Origin: Salvator merianae
Lineage: Eukaryota; Chordata; Lepidosauria; Squamata; Teiidae
Reading direction: 5' to 3'
Length of the DNA: 64,000 bases
Assembly (NCBI GenBank): GCA_003586115.2
Contig: QVOM02000073.1
Span: 45,989,469 to 46,053,468, forward strand
The position numbers and the translations under genes were made by a program. Shown here piece after piece: positions 1 through 11,479 of this stretch (the first letter of the stretch is position 1; every line of letters begins with the position of its first letter). The notes beneath the pieces were generated by a model, which saw only the letters and a program-made list of their open reading frames with translations, did no database searches and was not told where the DNA came from.

Positions 1-245
1 TCAGAAGCTGAGCCTTCTCAATATCATTTTTTATCAATTCACCATTTTCACTCATCCTATAGCCTCTTTAACTTTTCTTTTGCTTTTGACATATCCCCCA
101 AACCCCTTTTTATTGTTTTTAGTCTCTCTTGCAAGCCTCAATTCATTTCTAGCTTTAGCTTTTCTGATACTTGCCCTGCAGTTTGTGCAGACTACATAAT
201 ATTCTTCTTTAGATATATACCCCTCCTTCCATTTCTTGAACATTT
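1..245 (-). mobile_element. CR1 LINE fragment, ORF2 endonuclease-RT linker
   Basis: The minus-strand reading frame at 52-243 reads MFKKWKEGYISKEEY, then VCTNCRASIRKAKARNE and ENKKGF-like YVKSKRK. This matches the Lys/Arg-rich linker between endonuclease and reverse transcriptase in CR1-type LINEs (pattern EEY...CR..IRKAKA..ELNLA...NKKGFYKYI..KR). The copy starts abruptly near 245 and its 3' side leaves the left edge of the window. Confidence 0.75.
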
Positions 246-1226
246 CTCATTTCTCATTTCCTCATTATGGTCTCAACAAGAAAATGAACTGGGTGGATGT
301 AAGAGATGCACTTTCTGTGTGGATAAAAGCACTCTGCATAAAATGCAAGTTTTGTGGGAAATACTTTGTGTTTGTCACAAGACTTCCCCTTTTGGGGTGA
401 TTTTCCTGCAGCTCAAACTAATTCAATCCACATTAAAACCTGCATTTAGCAAGCCCTTTAGTAGAACAAATCATTCAGTCAGTGCCATGCTGAGTTAGAA
501 ATACCAGTGGTTTGACTTGGTGTAATGCATTTTCCTTGGTTCCTTCAGAGAGCTGACAATTTAGCATGATGCTTATCTGCCCTGTAATATCATAATATAA
601 TACAGAAGTGCCAAGCAGGTCTTTCAAGGGTGAATATATACTTTTGGGTGACATCTCTGGAAGACCCATTCCTATCCCAATATTTTTCTTTTCAAATGAC
701 TCAGCAGAGCGTACAGCCCCACATGAACACAGGTCATTATGGTTGGTGCATGATTGGCATTTGTGGCAAATATCAAATGGAAACTATAGCAAAGCCAAAT
801 CCAAGCTACAGGACTGAGGTTAGCAATGGTAGGACGCTTTGTTTATTTTGCGCTGATGTGAACCATCTGACTTGCCGCATTGCAGCAACAACAAATGCTT
901 TCTGAAATTAAAGCATGTTCAACTGGATCAGATCTGATTATTGTGTGAAACAACCACAACATTGCTTGCATGCCTGTTGCTAGCTGTTTTGGCTGTCTTT
1001 CATTTAGAAGACTGATGATACAAATTACAGTTTCAGCTGCTCTGGAATATATGGCAGGTTGTCACTAGGTTCAAGTCTAAGAATTCTATGCCAAGATTGT
1101 GTAGAAAGTGTACCTGCGTGTATGCATAGAAAATGCATTAGCAAATAAACAACAAATCTTGAACGCTGCAAGAGTACACACGAATACACACTTGCAACTA
1201 TCTCTTTTTAAGTTACTTTTCACAAT
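246..1226. other. No gene recognised
   Basis: AT-rich sequence with only chance reading frames of up to 91 codons. No splice-flanked conserved exon or repeat family was recognised. Confidence 0.4.
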
Positions 1227-1408
1227 GGCCCTTTCTGCACTTGGACTTATTCCTGATTATATCTCAGAATAAGGACCTGCCATCTGCATGCTAGTGCAGA
1301 CTATGGTAGGCCCTGAGCAAGACCTTTCATAGTTCGCACTATCATGTGGATAGCAGGTCGCTATTTTGGGATATAATCCACAATAAGGCCAAGTGCAGAA
1401 AGGGCCAA
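1227..1408. mobile_element. GGGCC-TIR transposon, form a (182 bp)
   Basis: Begins GGCCCTTTCTGCACTTGG and ends with its reverse complement CCAAGTGCAGAAAGGGCC. The interior is largely palindromic: CCTGCCATCTGCATGCTAGTG on one side mirrors the other arm, with GATTATATCTCAGAATA facing TGGGATATAATC. AAT directly abuts both ends (1224-1226 and 1409-1411), an exact 3-bp duplication. Two more copies lie at 32998-33177 and 45833-46012. There is no coding capacity, so it is a non-autonomous element. Confidence 0.85.
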
Positions 1409-1411
1409 TAA

Positions 1412-2739
1412 AAACCCTAAGTATAGAAACAGTGAACTTAATACATTCTGAACAATTGTTATTTTCTGACTCCAGGAATCATCTCTGCGGTAATCTTGGA
1501 TGTCCTTTTACCTTTGAATGACTTCAGTTTTAGCTAGGCGGGCAGCCCTATGTATCGACACCGGGCTGCAGCATCAAGGGAACCTCGGCATCTGAAAACC
1601 TCCGAATCCCCAAACACAAACAAATTGTACCAGAACATTCATTTATGTTGCTTGTTCCTCTTTGGCTGCAAGCCAGTTTCCACATTAAATACCTTTGTTC
1701 ACAGTCTAGGGGCATGTTCATTGCCACTGGCTCTTGCATTTCAACATTATTTGCTGAAAAGTTCCCTAATGTTTAGAGATACTTTATTTTAATTTATTTG
1801 CGCTTCTCATAGTCTGAAACACTAAGCAAGCCTGAGATCAGCTAGCAAGCAGCAGAGGAAACAACTGCTGATTTATTTTAAATGTATCCGTCTTCTACTT
1901 TTATGTTATTTATGGTGTGAATGTTATCAGTGCTCTGCTGTACAGTAGTCTGAATACTAGGGGAAGGAGAAACTGTACTAGAAACTGGATCTCCCTCTCC
2001 TTATATCACCAGGATGGCAATATTTGACTTGGACCCCCAAAAGTATAACTTCAAGGCACAAGACATGCAAAGTTTTTCCCCAAGGTATTTGATGGTATTG
2101 AATTACTGCATGCCATTTGGGAAAATGAAAAAATCAGCACACAATGAGGTCATTTCTTCTTCCATTGTGAAACATGTGAACTTTTCATTTTGAACTCCTA
2201 ATCACCTTTGACGTGTTAATTCTCAAATGCCACGAGAAGCCACAGATATTTTCAGTCAGTTCCAGTTTGGCTGTCTGAATGCAGGTTAATTAACCAGTTA
2301 CAGCTAAAAATTAATTGCAAGTCTGGGGGGCAAGGAGCCACAGTCAGAGGCACTATCCACATGGTACTTTTTGTCCAACATAGAGTTGACCAAGGTGTAG
2401 AGAAAGTCCTCTGAGGACTTTTTGTAGAGTAGAGGCTGTATTGGCTTCCCTTGCACCTGAGCTCCCTATTCTGAGTGGGCTGTGTTGTTCACTGCAAGCC
2501 CGCAGAAGTCCAAATATATTCTCTTTATGAATGACTTTCTATCTCACAGCTATTCAGTAATGTGATTCAAAGCAAACCCAAGGGAGCACTAGAGCAAAGA
2601 GGAATTCTGAATTAGGGAAGCATGCAACAGGAGGTCATAAAAAGCTCAACAACAAAGTGTACAGAAGGCAGAGCGTAGAAGAGGAGCAAACAGTAGGTGG
2701 TTGAGCAGTCAAGGGGAACCATGCATGTACTGGAAATGA
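1412..2739. other. No gene recognised
   Basis: Intergenic sequence with short chance ORFs. I see no recognisable exon or element boundaries. Confidence 0.4.
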
Positions 2740-2776
2740 GGCTGGGGTAGGGGTAGGGGTAGAGGTGGGGGTAGGC
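2740..2776. repeat. GGGGTA minisatellite-like tract
   Basis: Short direct repeats of GGGGTA and variants (GGGGTAGGGGTAGGGGTA then GAGGTGGGGGTAGG). A related G-rich stretch, including GGGTTAGGGG, occurs on the far side of the adjoining palindrome near 2978-2995. Confidence 0.6.
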
Positions 2777-2797
2777 ATAGGCCAGTGGTAGCCCATT

Positions 2798-2959
2798 GCT
2801 TTAAGGGCAGGTGTTCGGAACCCACGGGAAGGGGGTGATCGCTCTTTGCAGGGCCTCGGGGCCTCTGTACCATCGCAGCTGCAATGGAACAGAGGCCTGG
2901 AGGCCCTGCAAACAGCGATCACCCCCTTCCCGTGGGTTCCGAACATCCGCCCTTAAAGC
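2798..2959. repeat. 162-bp near-perfect palindrome (foldback) with no loop
   Basis: Two 81-bp arms meet at CAGCTG (2876-2881). Arm against arm I count 7 mismatches and no indel (about 91% identity). Weaker inverted similarity extends the arms outwards (left CCAGTGGTAGCCCATT against right AACAGGCCGCTGCTGG), to roughly 2777-2980. Because of the symmetry both strands carry almost the same open frame: the minus-strand frame ending at 2635 and the plus-strand frame starting at 2811 both read MFGTHGKGVIA...CRAS. The peptides are a by-product of symmetry, not evidence of a gene. It is likely a foldback element or an inverted duplication. Confidence 0.85.
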
Positions 2960-2981
2960 AACAGGCCGCTGCTGGCATAGG

Positions 2982-3797
2982 GTTAGGGGTGGGAGGAAGA
3001 AGCAAGGAGGATGAAAGGCTGGAGCTGGCAATAATACGGCTGCTGATAGTTTCAGAAGCCAGGTCTTCATGCAGAACAGAAGGAAGAGGGTTTAGGGTTG
3101 TAAAATTCAGAATACAATTAGAAAGTGGGGTGCCAAGTGTATGTACCCGTGGCTTCAAAGCCAGTGTCTCCAAGAGAGCACGCTGTTGCACCAATGATCT
3201 CTGTTTTGTGGCAGTGGGTGAGCTGCTGGGATGTGCTGCTTCCTTTTAACCTCAGTGGGTATGGAGGAGGGAACCATTCTATTCCCATAAAAACTGAAAA
3301 GAAAAGGAGATGAAGAGGGGAGGCAAAGTGGCCTTTCAAGTATTTTCCCCCTAACATGCACATTCTAGGCACTAGGTGGTTGCAGCTAGATGGCTGTTCT
3401 CTGTCCTTTTATTTTTAGTGGTTAAAGGTCATTGTAAGAACACAGACAAAAAGTATTAAGAGATTTTGGCAGGCTCCACGTGTGTTGTATGCTGTGTACT
3501 TTCAGCTGAGCTATCAGAACTTGGATGCAGACATAGGAAGCAGTGCTAGCAGCAGGGAGCACAGTAAATGCTGGGAAAGCATCCATTTGGGTGAGTCTGA
3601 TGATCAACACGTATGCAAGGATTTAGGAGAGGAGTTAGGCAATTTAGCCACACTCAGGACCAGTGGGTGGTTTCTTGTTCTGTAAAGAGCACTAACCTAG
3701 GTCCCAGACTGGCCCTGCCTTGATTCCCAAGCCTTGGCTTTGAAACAAGGCACCAGCTTCAAACTTCCTTTATCTCTCCCTGCCACGAGACATCTCA
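2982..3797. other. No gene recognised
   Basis: Several overlapping chance ORFs on both strands around 3000-3370 with no recognised domain and no splice context. Confidence 0.4.
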
Positions 3798-3805
3798 GTT
3801 AATTG

Positions 3806-4077
3806 TAGAGATATGTCAAACTGGTTTGGTTCATTTGCAATTCACAGTGCATTGTCGTGTTCCCATGGCTTACATTTGAGTTGAATCCCCCTGCGGTTCG
3901 AAAAAAAAGTTCAGTTGAAACAAACCAAGAGTGTTCTAATGAGCCAAGTGAACCAAGGGTGGTTCATAGGTGCTCACCAAGGGTAGTTCGAAATAATGGT
4001 TTGGATCAAATGCAGACCGAGGGTAGTTCAGTTCAATTTGAGCCAAACCACTACATTTCAGTTCGTGCACATCTCTA
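3806..4077. mobile_element. hAT-like non-autonomous DNA transposon
   Basis: Begins TAGAGATATGTCAAACTGG and ends GTTCGTGCACATCTCTA, a degenerate terminal inverted repeat starting TAGAGAT. The interior is rich in repeated GGTTCA/TTCGAA/GAACC motifs in both directions. The flanking 8-mers GTTAATTG and GTCAATGA agree at 5 of 8 positions, which would fit a decayed 8-bp hAT duplication. Related sequence occurs at 14196-14463 and 15944-16466. Confidence 0.6.
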
Positions 4078-4718
4078 GTCAATGATGTAAGCCAGCATGA
4101 ATGGACCACAGTCAAGATGGATGGAGAGGGCACAGCCATAGCCATCGTGGCAGGATCTGACCTCATCATGCTGAATCCCCCACCCTCTTTTTGCTCAAGC
4201 AGTTAACATCCTAAATGTACTTCACAGACACTATAACATACATTTCCATTCCAAAGCTGAGTGGAAACTACATGAGAAGATGGAAAAACCCATAACAGCC
4301 CAGTGTTTGTTGCTGTGGGAACTGTACATATTGCACAAGCCACATATTGAGCTCTCATCTTGAAAAATGGAGTAGCTGAGAATATAAATCTGAATGCCCT
4401 AATTACTGCTTTCATTAACTTGCTTGTCTGCATTAATTTAGTCTGACCTTTTAATGTAAAATGTTCCACTCATCAACATCTGGCATACTTTGACCTTCTA
4501 GTCCACAAACTACAGACAGATGCTCTTCTGTTAATAAGCTAAACCATTGTACATTGTCTTCTTCATTTTATATTACTTTTAAATGCCATTTCTTGCCTGA
4601 ATATCCCCCCCCCCCAGGAAATAAAATTCAAACACCATAATTGCAGCCTGATAAAATAAAATGCAATTGGTTTATCAGCATGTTTTTAGCTTGCAGTTTA
4701 GCTAGAAACTGAAATATT

Positions 4719-5146
4719 GGGCCTATTTGCACTTAGAATAATATCATTCTAGGCTGTACAAGATCCTGAGGCACGGTGGCCATCTGCACTGCGAGGGCTG
4801 AAGCAGCCCCATATCGGCCTCCAGCACTCGTAGTGCAGATGGCTGGCCCAACTGCCATGACAGTGGCCATGTCAATTTCTGGCTGTTGCCATGGTGATCA
4901 GAGACGTGGTGCACAACTCACCAGTCACAGCCATGCTGCCCACTTGCAGTGTTTGCACCTGGAAAAAGATGGAAACACTGCTGACTGGGAACAATTCAGG
5001 TGCTCTCCAGCAAGCTATGGGCAAGCCAGTAGCGTTTGGAAGCAGCTGTAGCCACTCCCAGATGGATGTGCAGTGGCGGGGCCAAGCAGATGCACTTAGC
5101 CAGTGAGCGTCCAATCATTCACTATGGCTAAAGTGCAAACAGGCCC
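4719..5146 (+). mobile_element. GGGCC-TIR transposon, form b, copy 1 (428 bp)
   Basis: Starts GGGCCTATTTGCACTTAG and ends CTAAAGTGCAAACAGGCCC, near-perfect inverted termini. A subterminal palindrome TAGAATAATATCATTCTA lies at 4734-4751. The interior has X-box-like palindromes: GTTGCCATGGTGAT at 4885-4898 and a degenerate TGCCATGACAGTGGCC about 35 bp upstream. Flanks are ATT and TTA, so the duplication is not clear here. Reading frames inside are chance. Confidence 0.8.
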
Positions 5147-6624
5147 TTATCCTCGCAAGAACTGATTTTTAAAAAGCGCCTTTTTGTACAGCTTATCATG
5201 AAGTGTACTTTGATAACTAAATATTTAATTTCTCTACCCAGGTGATACCATTCATGGGCAACCACAATAGAATCAGTGATTTGTTTACGACAGGATCATT
5301 TTTCTGCTGCTTTAAAATTCAACACGAAGACTAGAATCAGCGGTTTTCCCTTCTCTCTCTCTCTTTTTTTTGTATTCTTTATAAGGCCACTCTGGAAAGT
5401 CCCTTTACAGGAAGAGCTGGTAAGATTGGTAAGGGCTGCTCTGGGAGGTGCATTGGCCTGTTACCTCATTGATGCAACTTCTGGTAAACTATGATCATGT
5501 TTCAGAGGGACAAAATCAGGATCAAGACCTGCAGAAAAATCTCTGTTCTGGCACAAAAAGCCGTTCAATATTCCACAAAGAACCATCTAGGCTAATATAT
5601 TGTTTCCCTGAGTAGGAAGCAAAATGCTTCTGGGAATATCATTATCAAGAAGTGGAGGCAATAACTCTCTCTTATCCACTGGTATCTACTGATTCTGTGC
5701 AATATGGCATGACTGCGTTCAAACACAGTTATAAATGTCATTTCCAAAGCAAGGAAACATATAGTTGAAGCCCTTGGGGTTTAGCTCACAGTAAACATTC
5801 AGAAGCAAACGTGTCGTGTTTAGGAGAAGTAAAAGGGAACACAGTCATATTCAAAGGTTTGGGTGTGGTCTGTGTTTGCTCCGTGCCTCCCACAACTCTC
5901 AGAGTCCCATGACAACAAACTCAGGAAATATTTCAGAAATAAAGCCTGATGGTGGTATGCAAAAAAACAAGACAGGCACAATTGCGTGAGTTATAAATGA
6001 GCTGTTGGCCACAGCTCAACTACTTTATTTTGTGTACTCCTGCCATGACATCTTGGCTTAATTCCACAAATGAAGTGTGATATCAGAGGTCCGACAATGA
6101 AGTTTGTTAGCACAGTATGCTCAACAGCTCCTGTCTCTGCAATACCATAATATTCTCTAACATGACATGACATTGAGTTTCAAAATATATTGGTTCCTGC
6201 CTTAAGCTTCAACCTATTGTTGGTATTTGAAAGCAAATGTGCAAGATCTTTCAAAATCTTGGAATACTTTAGAATACTGATACAAATACTGATTTGTATC
6301 ACATGCAAATCTTTTGATACAAATATGCATTTATTCATACATTAATTTGCAAGCTTCGCTTCTTAGAAAGCATGCTGGCCGTCCATGTTGAGTTCATACT
6401 GTATATTATTTTCTTTGCATGTAACATGTAAAATACCGTTGGTTACAGACAGAGGTGACATTCACTTGATTATTTTTACATGTGCATTCAGAAGATTCAC
6501 ACTAGTTAAAGCAATGTACATTCAAAACCAAAAGCAACATTAGAGAACCACGCTTTTCTAAATTTCATGATTCAATTTTCAAAAAGAAAAGTATGCAGAG
6601 AAATGTATCTCTTAGGGAGGTATA
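5147..6624. other. No gene recognised
   Basis: AT-rich intergenic sequence; no family recognised. A TTTGAT/ATACAAAT-rich stretch at 6270-6330 contains local inverted repeats. Confidence 0.4.
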
Positions 6625-6993
6625 GGTTTGGTTCACACTTACCCATTAATGAGCGAGTAGACACTCACTGAGGAAACACATCTGCACGGCCCTGCCGCTG
6701 CAATGTTCAGCAGCATCTGCAGCTGTTCCTGGATGCTATTAGCTGCAAGGTGGCCACATGGCTGCAGCTGCGGCTGTGCAGTCGCATGCTGCGTCCTGAT
6801 TGCTATGGCAATGGCCAGGTGTTGCTGCAGCCTCTGTCATGGTGATTGGAACTATACTCACACCACGTGAGCTGGAGGCCTGGTACAGGGCCATTCTAGA
6901 ACTCACAGTACGAATGCCCACTGCGCCGCTGGGTCTTGTACAACCTAGAATGGTATCGCAAGACCACTGTAGGCTGTAAAGTGCAAACAGGCC
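6625..6993 (-). mobile_element. GGGCC-TIR transposon, form b, copy 2
   Basis: Reverse orientation relative to copy 1. The + strand ends GTGCAAACAGGCC and begins GGTTTGGTTCACACTT. Read on the minus strand, the TIR is followed by CATTCTAGGTTGTACAAGA, matching the CATTCTAGGCTGTACAAGA of copy 1. ATTGCTATGGCAAT at 6799-6812 is the X-box-like palindrome. Confidence 0.75.
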
Positions 6994-7777
6994 TTGTAAT
7001 TTTATTTATTAGATGCTTTTAATCAGTGGTTTATGATAATTGCTAGCCCTCTCGACTTCTTCATGAAGGGAAGTTAGACTAGAAGAATTACAAATAAAGA
7101 AGAAAAAACCCTCAAGCCCACATTAGCGCTGAACTTTGTGCTAATACAGCTACAGCAACATATTAAAGCTGGCATGATGTAGGGATAGCTGGCTTCTGTT
7201 TCTGCCACGGTATTTGATCATGCGCTTCACAGAAAATTATGTGTGATGGTATGTTTTTGTTGTTGAGTACCATTGGGATGGGTCTAACTCCTGATGTGAA
7301 CATCTCCATGGTCACCTGTATCCAGGGTTCTTGGCAAAGAACCAGGAATGGTTTGCCATTGCCAAATAATGTTTCTGCACTTACCTGAAGAAATCTGGAA
7401 ATTTTTAGGAATCTGGGAGGGGAAAGGCTGCTGTCACTATGTTGAACTGTGCAGTCATGCTTGGCAGGGGCCCAGAGAAAGCTCCAGCAGGCCCAAAATT
7501 GTGTCAGGCAGTCTTATGATATCACTGTCCAGGCAGAAGACTACTCCCATCACCTCCAAGCTTCAGAAAAGTTCAAGAGGGGCAGCCAGGAGCAAGGTGA
7601 GTTGGGGTAAGTGCTCTAGAGCTGGTTTGGTTGGGTTATATCTAGTCAACTTGGCCCTCATGTAGAGGGAAGTGGCTGTTTTGAATGTTTTATATAGCAT
7701 ACACAATGGCAATTTTCACACCCCTAGAGGATATGTCAGCTTCCTTTACTTAATAATAGGACTGCACATAATGCATT
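6994..7777. other. No gene recognised; shares a repeat with 48.5-48.7 kb
   Basis: The segment about 7560-7690 (GAGGGGCAGCCAGGAGCAAGGTGAG, then TTGGCCCTCATGTAGAGG and TGGCTGTTTTGAATG) resembles 48570-48700 in order and wording. An interspersed repeat of unknown class is therefore likely. The 105-codon frame across it is not recognised as a gene. Confidence 0.4.
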
Positions 7778-7778
7778 T

Positions 7779-7933
7779 CTTCCTTCCTTCCTTCCTTCCT
7801 TCCTTCCTTCCTTCCTTCCTTCCTTTCTTTCTTTCTTTCTTTTTCTTTCTTTTCTTTCTTTCTTCCCTTCCTTCCTTCCTTCCTTCCTTCCTTCCTTCCT
7901 TCCTTCCTTCCTTCCTTCCTTCCTTCCTTCCTT
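7779..7933. repeat. CTTC tetranucleotide microsatellite
   Basis: About 155 bp of CCTT/CTTT repeats: pure CCTT, a CTTT-rich core at about 7825-7865, then CCTT again. It produces spurious frames rich in Leu-Pro-Ser-Phe on + and Lys-Glu-Gly-Arg on -. Confidence 0.97.
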
Positions 7934-7934
7934 T

Positions 7935-8470
7935 TGTGTGCCATATAATTTTTCCATATCTTTACTGGGAATATATACACACAAGATGCAATGCACTTGG
8001 GGTGCTGCTTTCAGTTCCTATCCTCTGCAGTTGATTAGATAGCATGAGAAGAGAAAAGATCATTCCAGGAAAGCCATTGCCAGCAGAATATCAGAGAACC
8101 AAAAATGATGGTTCATGCTAATGCAGATGAACTACATGCCTGACCCAGAGTCCTTACTCTACATTAGAGATAGCCAAAAATAATTCCCAGATGGCAGGAC
8201 TAGTGTCCCTGTGTCAACCTTACTTTTCAAAATGCAGGGCCCCATATGTTGGTTGATTTTTAAGGGTCACCTATTTCTCCTAGCACAGGTATGCCTTATC
8301 TGGGTTACACAGGAAGAGAAGTATCAACTGGAAGTGAATACCTTTCCCTGCAAAAACAGATTGTCAATTTCTCCTCATCTCAGTTTGCTGCAGGGGGAGG
8401 CACTTTCTTTCAGCTAAGACTTCTCCTCTCCCTTTGAGAATCAGAATTGAGGTGTGCCTGCCTGAACTAG
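7935..8470. other. No gene recognised
   Basis: No exon or element recognised in this stretch. Confidence 0.35.
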
Positions 8471-8962
8471 GGGCCTTTTCACTTCTGTTGCACAATCACT
8501 AGGCAAGTGTGTCTGCACCTTGCAGCAGGTAGTATGATCGGGAGCAGACTCCAGCTGCTCCCAGTTGTGGCTAGCTGTGGAGCACTGACTGGGACAACTT
8601 GACAACTTGACTGGGAGCAGCTAGCCTGCTCCCAGTAAAGTGCATTTGCACCCGCTTCCAGGTATGAACACATGGCTGTGCACCATGCTATGTCTGCACC
8701 TGTGTGATCACACAATTGCATCTGTATGCACCTCTGTGATCCGCAGTGCTGCCAATCGCCATGACAGCGACTGGGCACTTCTTGGCTGCTGTCATGGCAA
8801 GGAGCAGGAGCAGCACACCAGCATTTGCAGTGCAAATGCTGGTATCCTGCTGCTGTTGGATTCCAGGGCCCGACAGTGGAGACGGTATCCGCACTGCAGG
8901 GTCCGTTTCACCTTAGAACAGGACAGTTATCCTGTTCTAAGAATCCAAGTGCAAAAATGCCC
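8471..8962. mobile_element. GGGCC-TIR transposon, form b, copy 3
   Basis: Left end GGGCCTTTTCACTT, right end AAGTGCAAAAATGCCC. Near the right end is an imperfect subterminal palindrome TTAGAACAGG...CCTGTTCTAA (about 8916-8942). The interior carries ATCGCCATGACAGC (near 8754) and GCTGTCATGGCAAGG (near 8790), the paired X-box-like sites. The 145-codon frame across it is a chance frame. Confidence 0.75.
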
Positions 8963-9560
8963 TCCAAGTATTTGGCAACCTTTAAAAAGCTGCATACTTT
9001 TCCATGCAGGTTATCCAAGCAGAGTTGAAGTGCATGTTTCAAAATGTTATGGTAATGCCCAAGGTATTTCTGCTTAAATGGCTCACTATCTAGCCACAGA
9101 GCTGTCACATCTGTTACAGATCTGGATCTCAGTACAGATTATGTCCCAGAATAGGGGCCATCTGTCTACATGCTAGTGTAGATTATGGCAAGCCCCACCT
9201 GGGCCTGCACTAGCATGCAAACAGCAGACCCCTATCCCAGGATATAAAGCCCAGCGGAGAACAGGCCTAACACTGTCTACTGCTTTCCCTCGTTGACCGT
9301 AGGGATGTTAGAGTAATGGCATCTGCTATTTCAAAAATGTGTCCTAAAAGTCCAATTGTGTGCATCTTGCCAAAATGAGCCCATATGGTATAGCAGCCTT
9401 GAGACCTACCCCAAGTATTTTGGTATGAGCAATAGAAAGCATTTTAATTAAAGTCTTATCATTTGCTCTTTATTGTTTCACAGCAACAGTAAAAGGACTA
9501 TAGATGAAATTACATGATATCAAGGCGCCCCCTAATGGGCACAGAAACTGTTACAGCACA
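8963..9560. other. No gene; possible decayed transposon remnant
   Basis: 9125-9270 contains words typical of form a (ATGTCCCAGAATAGGGGCC, CATGCTAGTGTAGATTATGGCA, then GAGAACAGGCC), so a decayed copy is likely. The rest is unremarkable. Confidence 0.4.
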
Positions 9561-10965
9561 AGGTTTTTGTATTAAATTTTTATTTATAAACAATATAAAC
9601 CAAACTAAACAAAAACCAAATACAACTTCACACACAAGTCTCATCAAAAAACAAGTCCCCCAACCAATAGGTACATGGAATATCTTTACTTCTTTATGTC
9701 TATTTTTATTTGTCAGTACATTTCCCTAGTCTTTCGAGGGGCCTGTTCGCACTACGGCGGTAGACCGTTCTTAGGCGCTCACTGGAACGGAACTTTCGCA
9801 CTACCGCGGGCACGCACCTCACCCGATCCGAACCCAACCTCCCCCGATTCGTACCTGATGTTGGGTAAGGCAAGACAAGTAATTACTTGTCTTCATTTCG
9901 ACCTGCACGATTGAGCGAAGATCGGGGACGGTGCTTTCGCAGTCCCCTCGTCTTTCATTTCCTGTCCGTCACTCTGACGTCGGCAGATGTAGCCGGTTTC
10001 CGCATGCGCCGTTCCTCGCTACGAAGACGCCCGCCTGCTTCAGAGCGTACTTCGTAAGCAAGGACGAAGCTGCATCCGGTTTCTGCCATCTTCGCAACGG
10101 CTTCGTAATCCGGCCCCTTCCGCCTATTGCCAGATGTGAAGTCAGCTCCACAGCTTCGGAGCGTGGCCGTGGAAATGACGCCGCTAGGAAAGAGCACTCC
10201 GCCAATGGTGAGCATCGGAGGGAGGGATGTCCAGGCGCTGGTGAAGGAGCAGGAACGGACCTGATGCCGAAGCATTCGCACTGACGCGGCAGCCGGCTAG
10301 CTTCGGGTACAGTCTACTGCCAACGAGTGCAAATGTGCGGAACCTCTCCTCATCTGCACCGGCCTGAAGCATGCTAACTGGAACGTTCTGCTGACCTAAG
10401 TGTGAACAGGCCCGAGGTCTCCATACAAATTCTCCTTTTCCTCAATCCTCTTCACACTTCAAAATCCTCTTCCATTTTCCCCCCACCATCTTATTTATCA
10501 TCCGTCCTTTGTATCTTAATCTTCTTTCTATAATACTGCAGTGGGTTTATGATATAATAATATAACTTACATAAAGTCCAATTGTCACTTTCCATCCATT
10601 TGCAAATACCACCTGTGCTTCCATTAACAACAGTTTTATTAAATATCTATCTTCGTCTTTTATATTTAAATTCCCAAAATGTAACATAATGCGGTCTTCA
10701 CTTGACCAAAACTGTCTTGTCCCCAAAAGCTTATCTATATGTTCTAGAATTTCCCCCCAGAAATTTCCTACTGATTCCCATGCCCACCACATCTGAATAT
10801 ATATGCCCAGTGAATTCTGATGGTGCCAGAATGTAACATTTATTCCTCTTACCATATGTGACAGTTGTGTTGGAGTTCTATACCACCTGTGGATAATTTG
10901 AAACCTCAGTTCCCCTGTTCTGCAATACGTATTTCTGTGTTTATCTTGAAAATTGTCCCTTATGT
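9560..10965 (-). mobile_element. L1 LINE 3' end, split by a CpG-rich transposon
   Basis: Minus-strand translation of 10547-10855 gives WHHQNSLGIYIQMWWAWESV then FWGEILEHIDKLLGT, the end of lizard L1 ORF2 (pattern H-MWW-C--V--FW-EI). The 3' UTR continues leftward to an A-rich tail near 9565-9610 (T-rich on +). The body is interrupted at 9739-10413 by the form d element. Only the last part of ORF2 is present, as is usual for 5'-truncated L1. Confidence 0.8.
9739..10413. mobile_element. GGGCC-TIR transposon, form d, CpG-rich copy 1 (675 bp)
   Basis: Starts GGGCCTGTTCGCACTACGG and ends CTAAGTGTGAACAGGCCC. GAG abuts both ends (9736-9738 and 10414-10416), an exact 3-bp duplication. It lies inside an L1 whose sequence resumes on the other side. 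CpG density is far above the flanks. Its first ~200 bp align with copy 2 at 12369: both have GGTAGACCGTTC, CACTGG/CGCTAGAACGGA, CCTCACCCGATCC, GGCAAGACAA and CGACCTGCACGA in the same order. No transposase frame. Confidence 0.85.
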
Positions 10966-11048
10966 CTTTTCTTTTTTGTTACAACGTAAGTGTAGTTAGA
11001 GGGAAAGTTTGAACAGAGCTACTAGGGAAGGAGGGTGAAACTTCGTAT

Positions 11049-11110
11049 TCCTTCCTTCCTTCCTTCCTTCCTTCCTTCCTTCCTTCCTTCCTTCCTTCCT
11101 TCCTTCCTTC
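11049..11110. repeat. CTTC tetranucleotide microsatellite
   Basis: About 15 repeats of CCTT, again giving a spurious Lys-Glu-Gly-Arg frame on the minus strand. A short TTTG tract follows at about 11241-11264. Confidence 0.95.
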
Positions 11111-11479
11111 TGAATTAAGTATTTTAGGGTCCTTGCAGCATGGGAAAACACTGGTTCTTTAACAAGCAGAGGGAAAAAGCCACTACCACACCTGCTTTGG
11201 CACAGAATCAGATTGGACATCTACTGCACTAGTCTCTTTACATTTGTTTGTTTGTTTGTTTGTTTGGCATATGCAGCAAGTTCCCAGATGCCTCACTGAG
11301 CAGATTCAGTGCACCTGAGATGCTGGATGTTCCAGCAAGATGCTGGCACTTTTGGTGGGATAGATAGTGCTGCACTATCTTTAATCTAGCATTTTAGAGC
11401 TGTAGGTCAGTATGTGCCTGATACGATGTAAGGCTGTCTGACAGTTGTGCCAGGATGCCTGTATGATGACATCACTTTC

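Noticed and set aside
2798..2959. Palindrome as a microRNA precursor
   Set aside because: No terminal loop and arms longer than usual precursors; no evidence of processing.
7672..8034. 120-codon frame rich in Leu-Pro-Ser-Phe
   Set aside because: Direct translation of the CTTC microsatellite; the opposite strand gives Lys-Glu-Gly-Arg repeats.
8640..9077. 145-codon + frame
   Set aside because: Runs across a form b transposon and its flank.
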